A stretch of 64,000 nt of DNA, from assembly GCF_900187615.1 (NCBI RefSeq), contig NZ_FYDO01000020.1:1-64000 (forward strand). The letters run 5' to 3'. The position numbers and the translations under genes are program-made. This DNA comes from Pseudomonas sp. Irchel s3f7 (GTDB lineage: Bacteria > Pseudomonadota > Gammaproteobacteria > Pseudomonadales > Pseudomonadaceae). Below the pieces are notes generated by a model. It searched no databases. It was not told the DNA's origin and was given only the letters and a program-made list of their open reading frames with translations. This document shows, piece by piece, positions 63,865 to 64,000 of the stretch. How positions within the stretch are numbered: the stretch's first letter is position 1; the number at the start of each line of letters is the position of its first letter.

Positions 63865-64000
63865 ATGAAACTTACCCTCAAGGAACTCTTCGCAGGCTTC
63901 CTGCGTAACCGCCACATCGCCCGGCACTTCCGCCGTCTGGCGTTGCTGGAAACCTTCACCGACACCACGGTCAGCCGTGAAGTCCCGCCCACCCTGGCGC
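63865..64000 (+). CDS. mgtA: Probable Mg2+-transporting P-type ATPase, N-terminus only
   Basis: 45 codons are visible before the window ends: MKLTLKELFAGFLRNRHIAR, a basic helix, then LLETFTDTTVSREVPPTLA. E. coli MgtA has a similar basic start and a TVNTVVPPSLS segment at the same place, which suggests MgtA/MgtB. No catalytic motif is inside the window, so the call is tentative. AAGGGG nine to fourteen bases before the ATG supports the start. Confidence 0.45.
   Translation, partial: MKLTLKELFAGFLRNRHIARHFRRLALLETFTDTTVSREVPPTLA

Overview
The window comes from a fluorescent Pseudomonas, most likely of the P. fluorescens group. It carries the pyoverdine side-chain, maturation, uptake and export genes, PvdS-type promoters, an rsmX-type Gac/Rsm RNA and many REP/REPIN palindromes. 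The order pvdG-pvdI-(hydroxylase)-pvdJ-pvdD ... fpvA-pvdE-pvdO-pvdN-pvdM-pvdP-opmQ-pvdT-pvdR-fpvI-pvdA is characteristic of that group.

Layout. 1-4990: the 3' end of a 5S rRNA gene and its terminator, a decayed LprI-like gene, an SRPBCC protein, the regulatory RNA rsmX with a GacA box, the divergent pair inhA (isonitrile hydratase) and a GlxA-type regulator, a small hypothetical protein and a GH15 pseudogene. 4994-6175: an MFS transporter. 6203-33704: pyoverdine peptide assembly, with pvdG (type II thioesterase), three NRPS genes with an Fe(II)/2-oxoglutarate hydroxylase gene between the first two, and an alpha/beta hydrolase. 33705-46300: about 12.5 kb not obviously tied to pyoverdine (DUF4287 protein, small Asp/Asn-rich secreted protein, trmK, a large autotransporter, an OsmC-YcaO fusion, a lipoprotein, a shrunken VOC remnant, a GFA protein, an AraC regulator, a phosphatase-autotransporter). 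46463-63293: fpvA, pvdE, pvdMNO, pvdP, pvdRT-opmQ, fpvI and pvdA. 63294-64000: a REPIN, a long leader and the first 45 codons of a gene that resembles mgtA.

How the genes work together. By the adenylation-pocket residues read by eye, the assembly line makes D-Ser, Lys, (beta-hydroxy)His, D-(allo)Thr, Ser and (cyclo)hydroxy-Orn. PvdA supplies N5-hydroxy-ornithine. The hydroxylase is predicted to act on the residue held by PvdJ, docking on a condensation-like domain that has lost its active site. PvdE exports the acylated precursor to the periplasm. PvdN, PvdO, PvdM and PvdP mature the chromophore there. PvdRT-OpmQ secretes and recycles pyoverdine and FpvA takes ferripyoverdine up. The chromophore NRPS (pvdL), pvdS, pvdH, pvdQ and fpvR are not in the window.

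Regulation. Seven pyoverdine transcription units, plus the alpha/beta hydrolase more weakly, have a PvdS-type promoter (TAAAT-like, 16 bases, CGT). fpvA lacks one and instead has a strong Fur box. fpvI has a weaker Fur-like site. Three genes in the window (LprI-like, GH15, VOC/PhnB-like) have been reduced by internal deletion.
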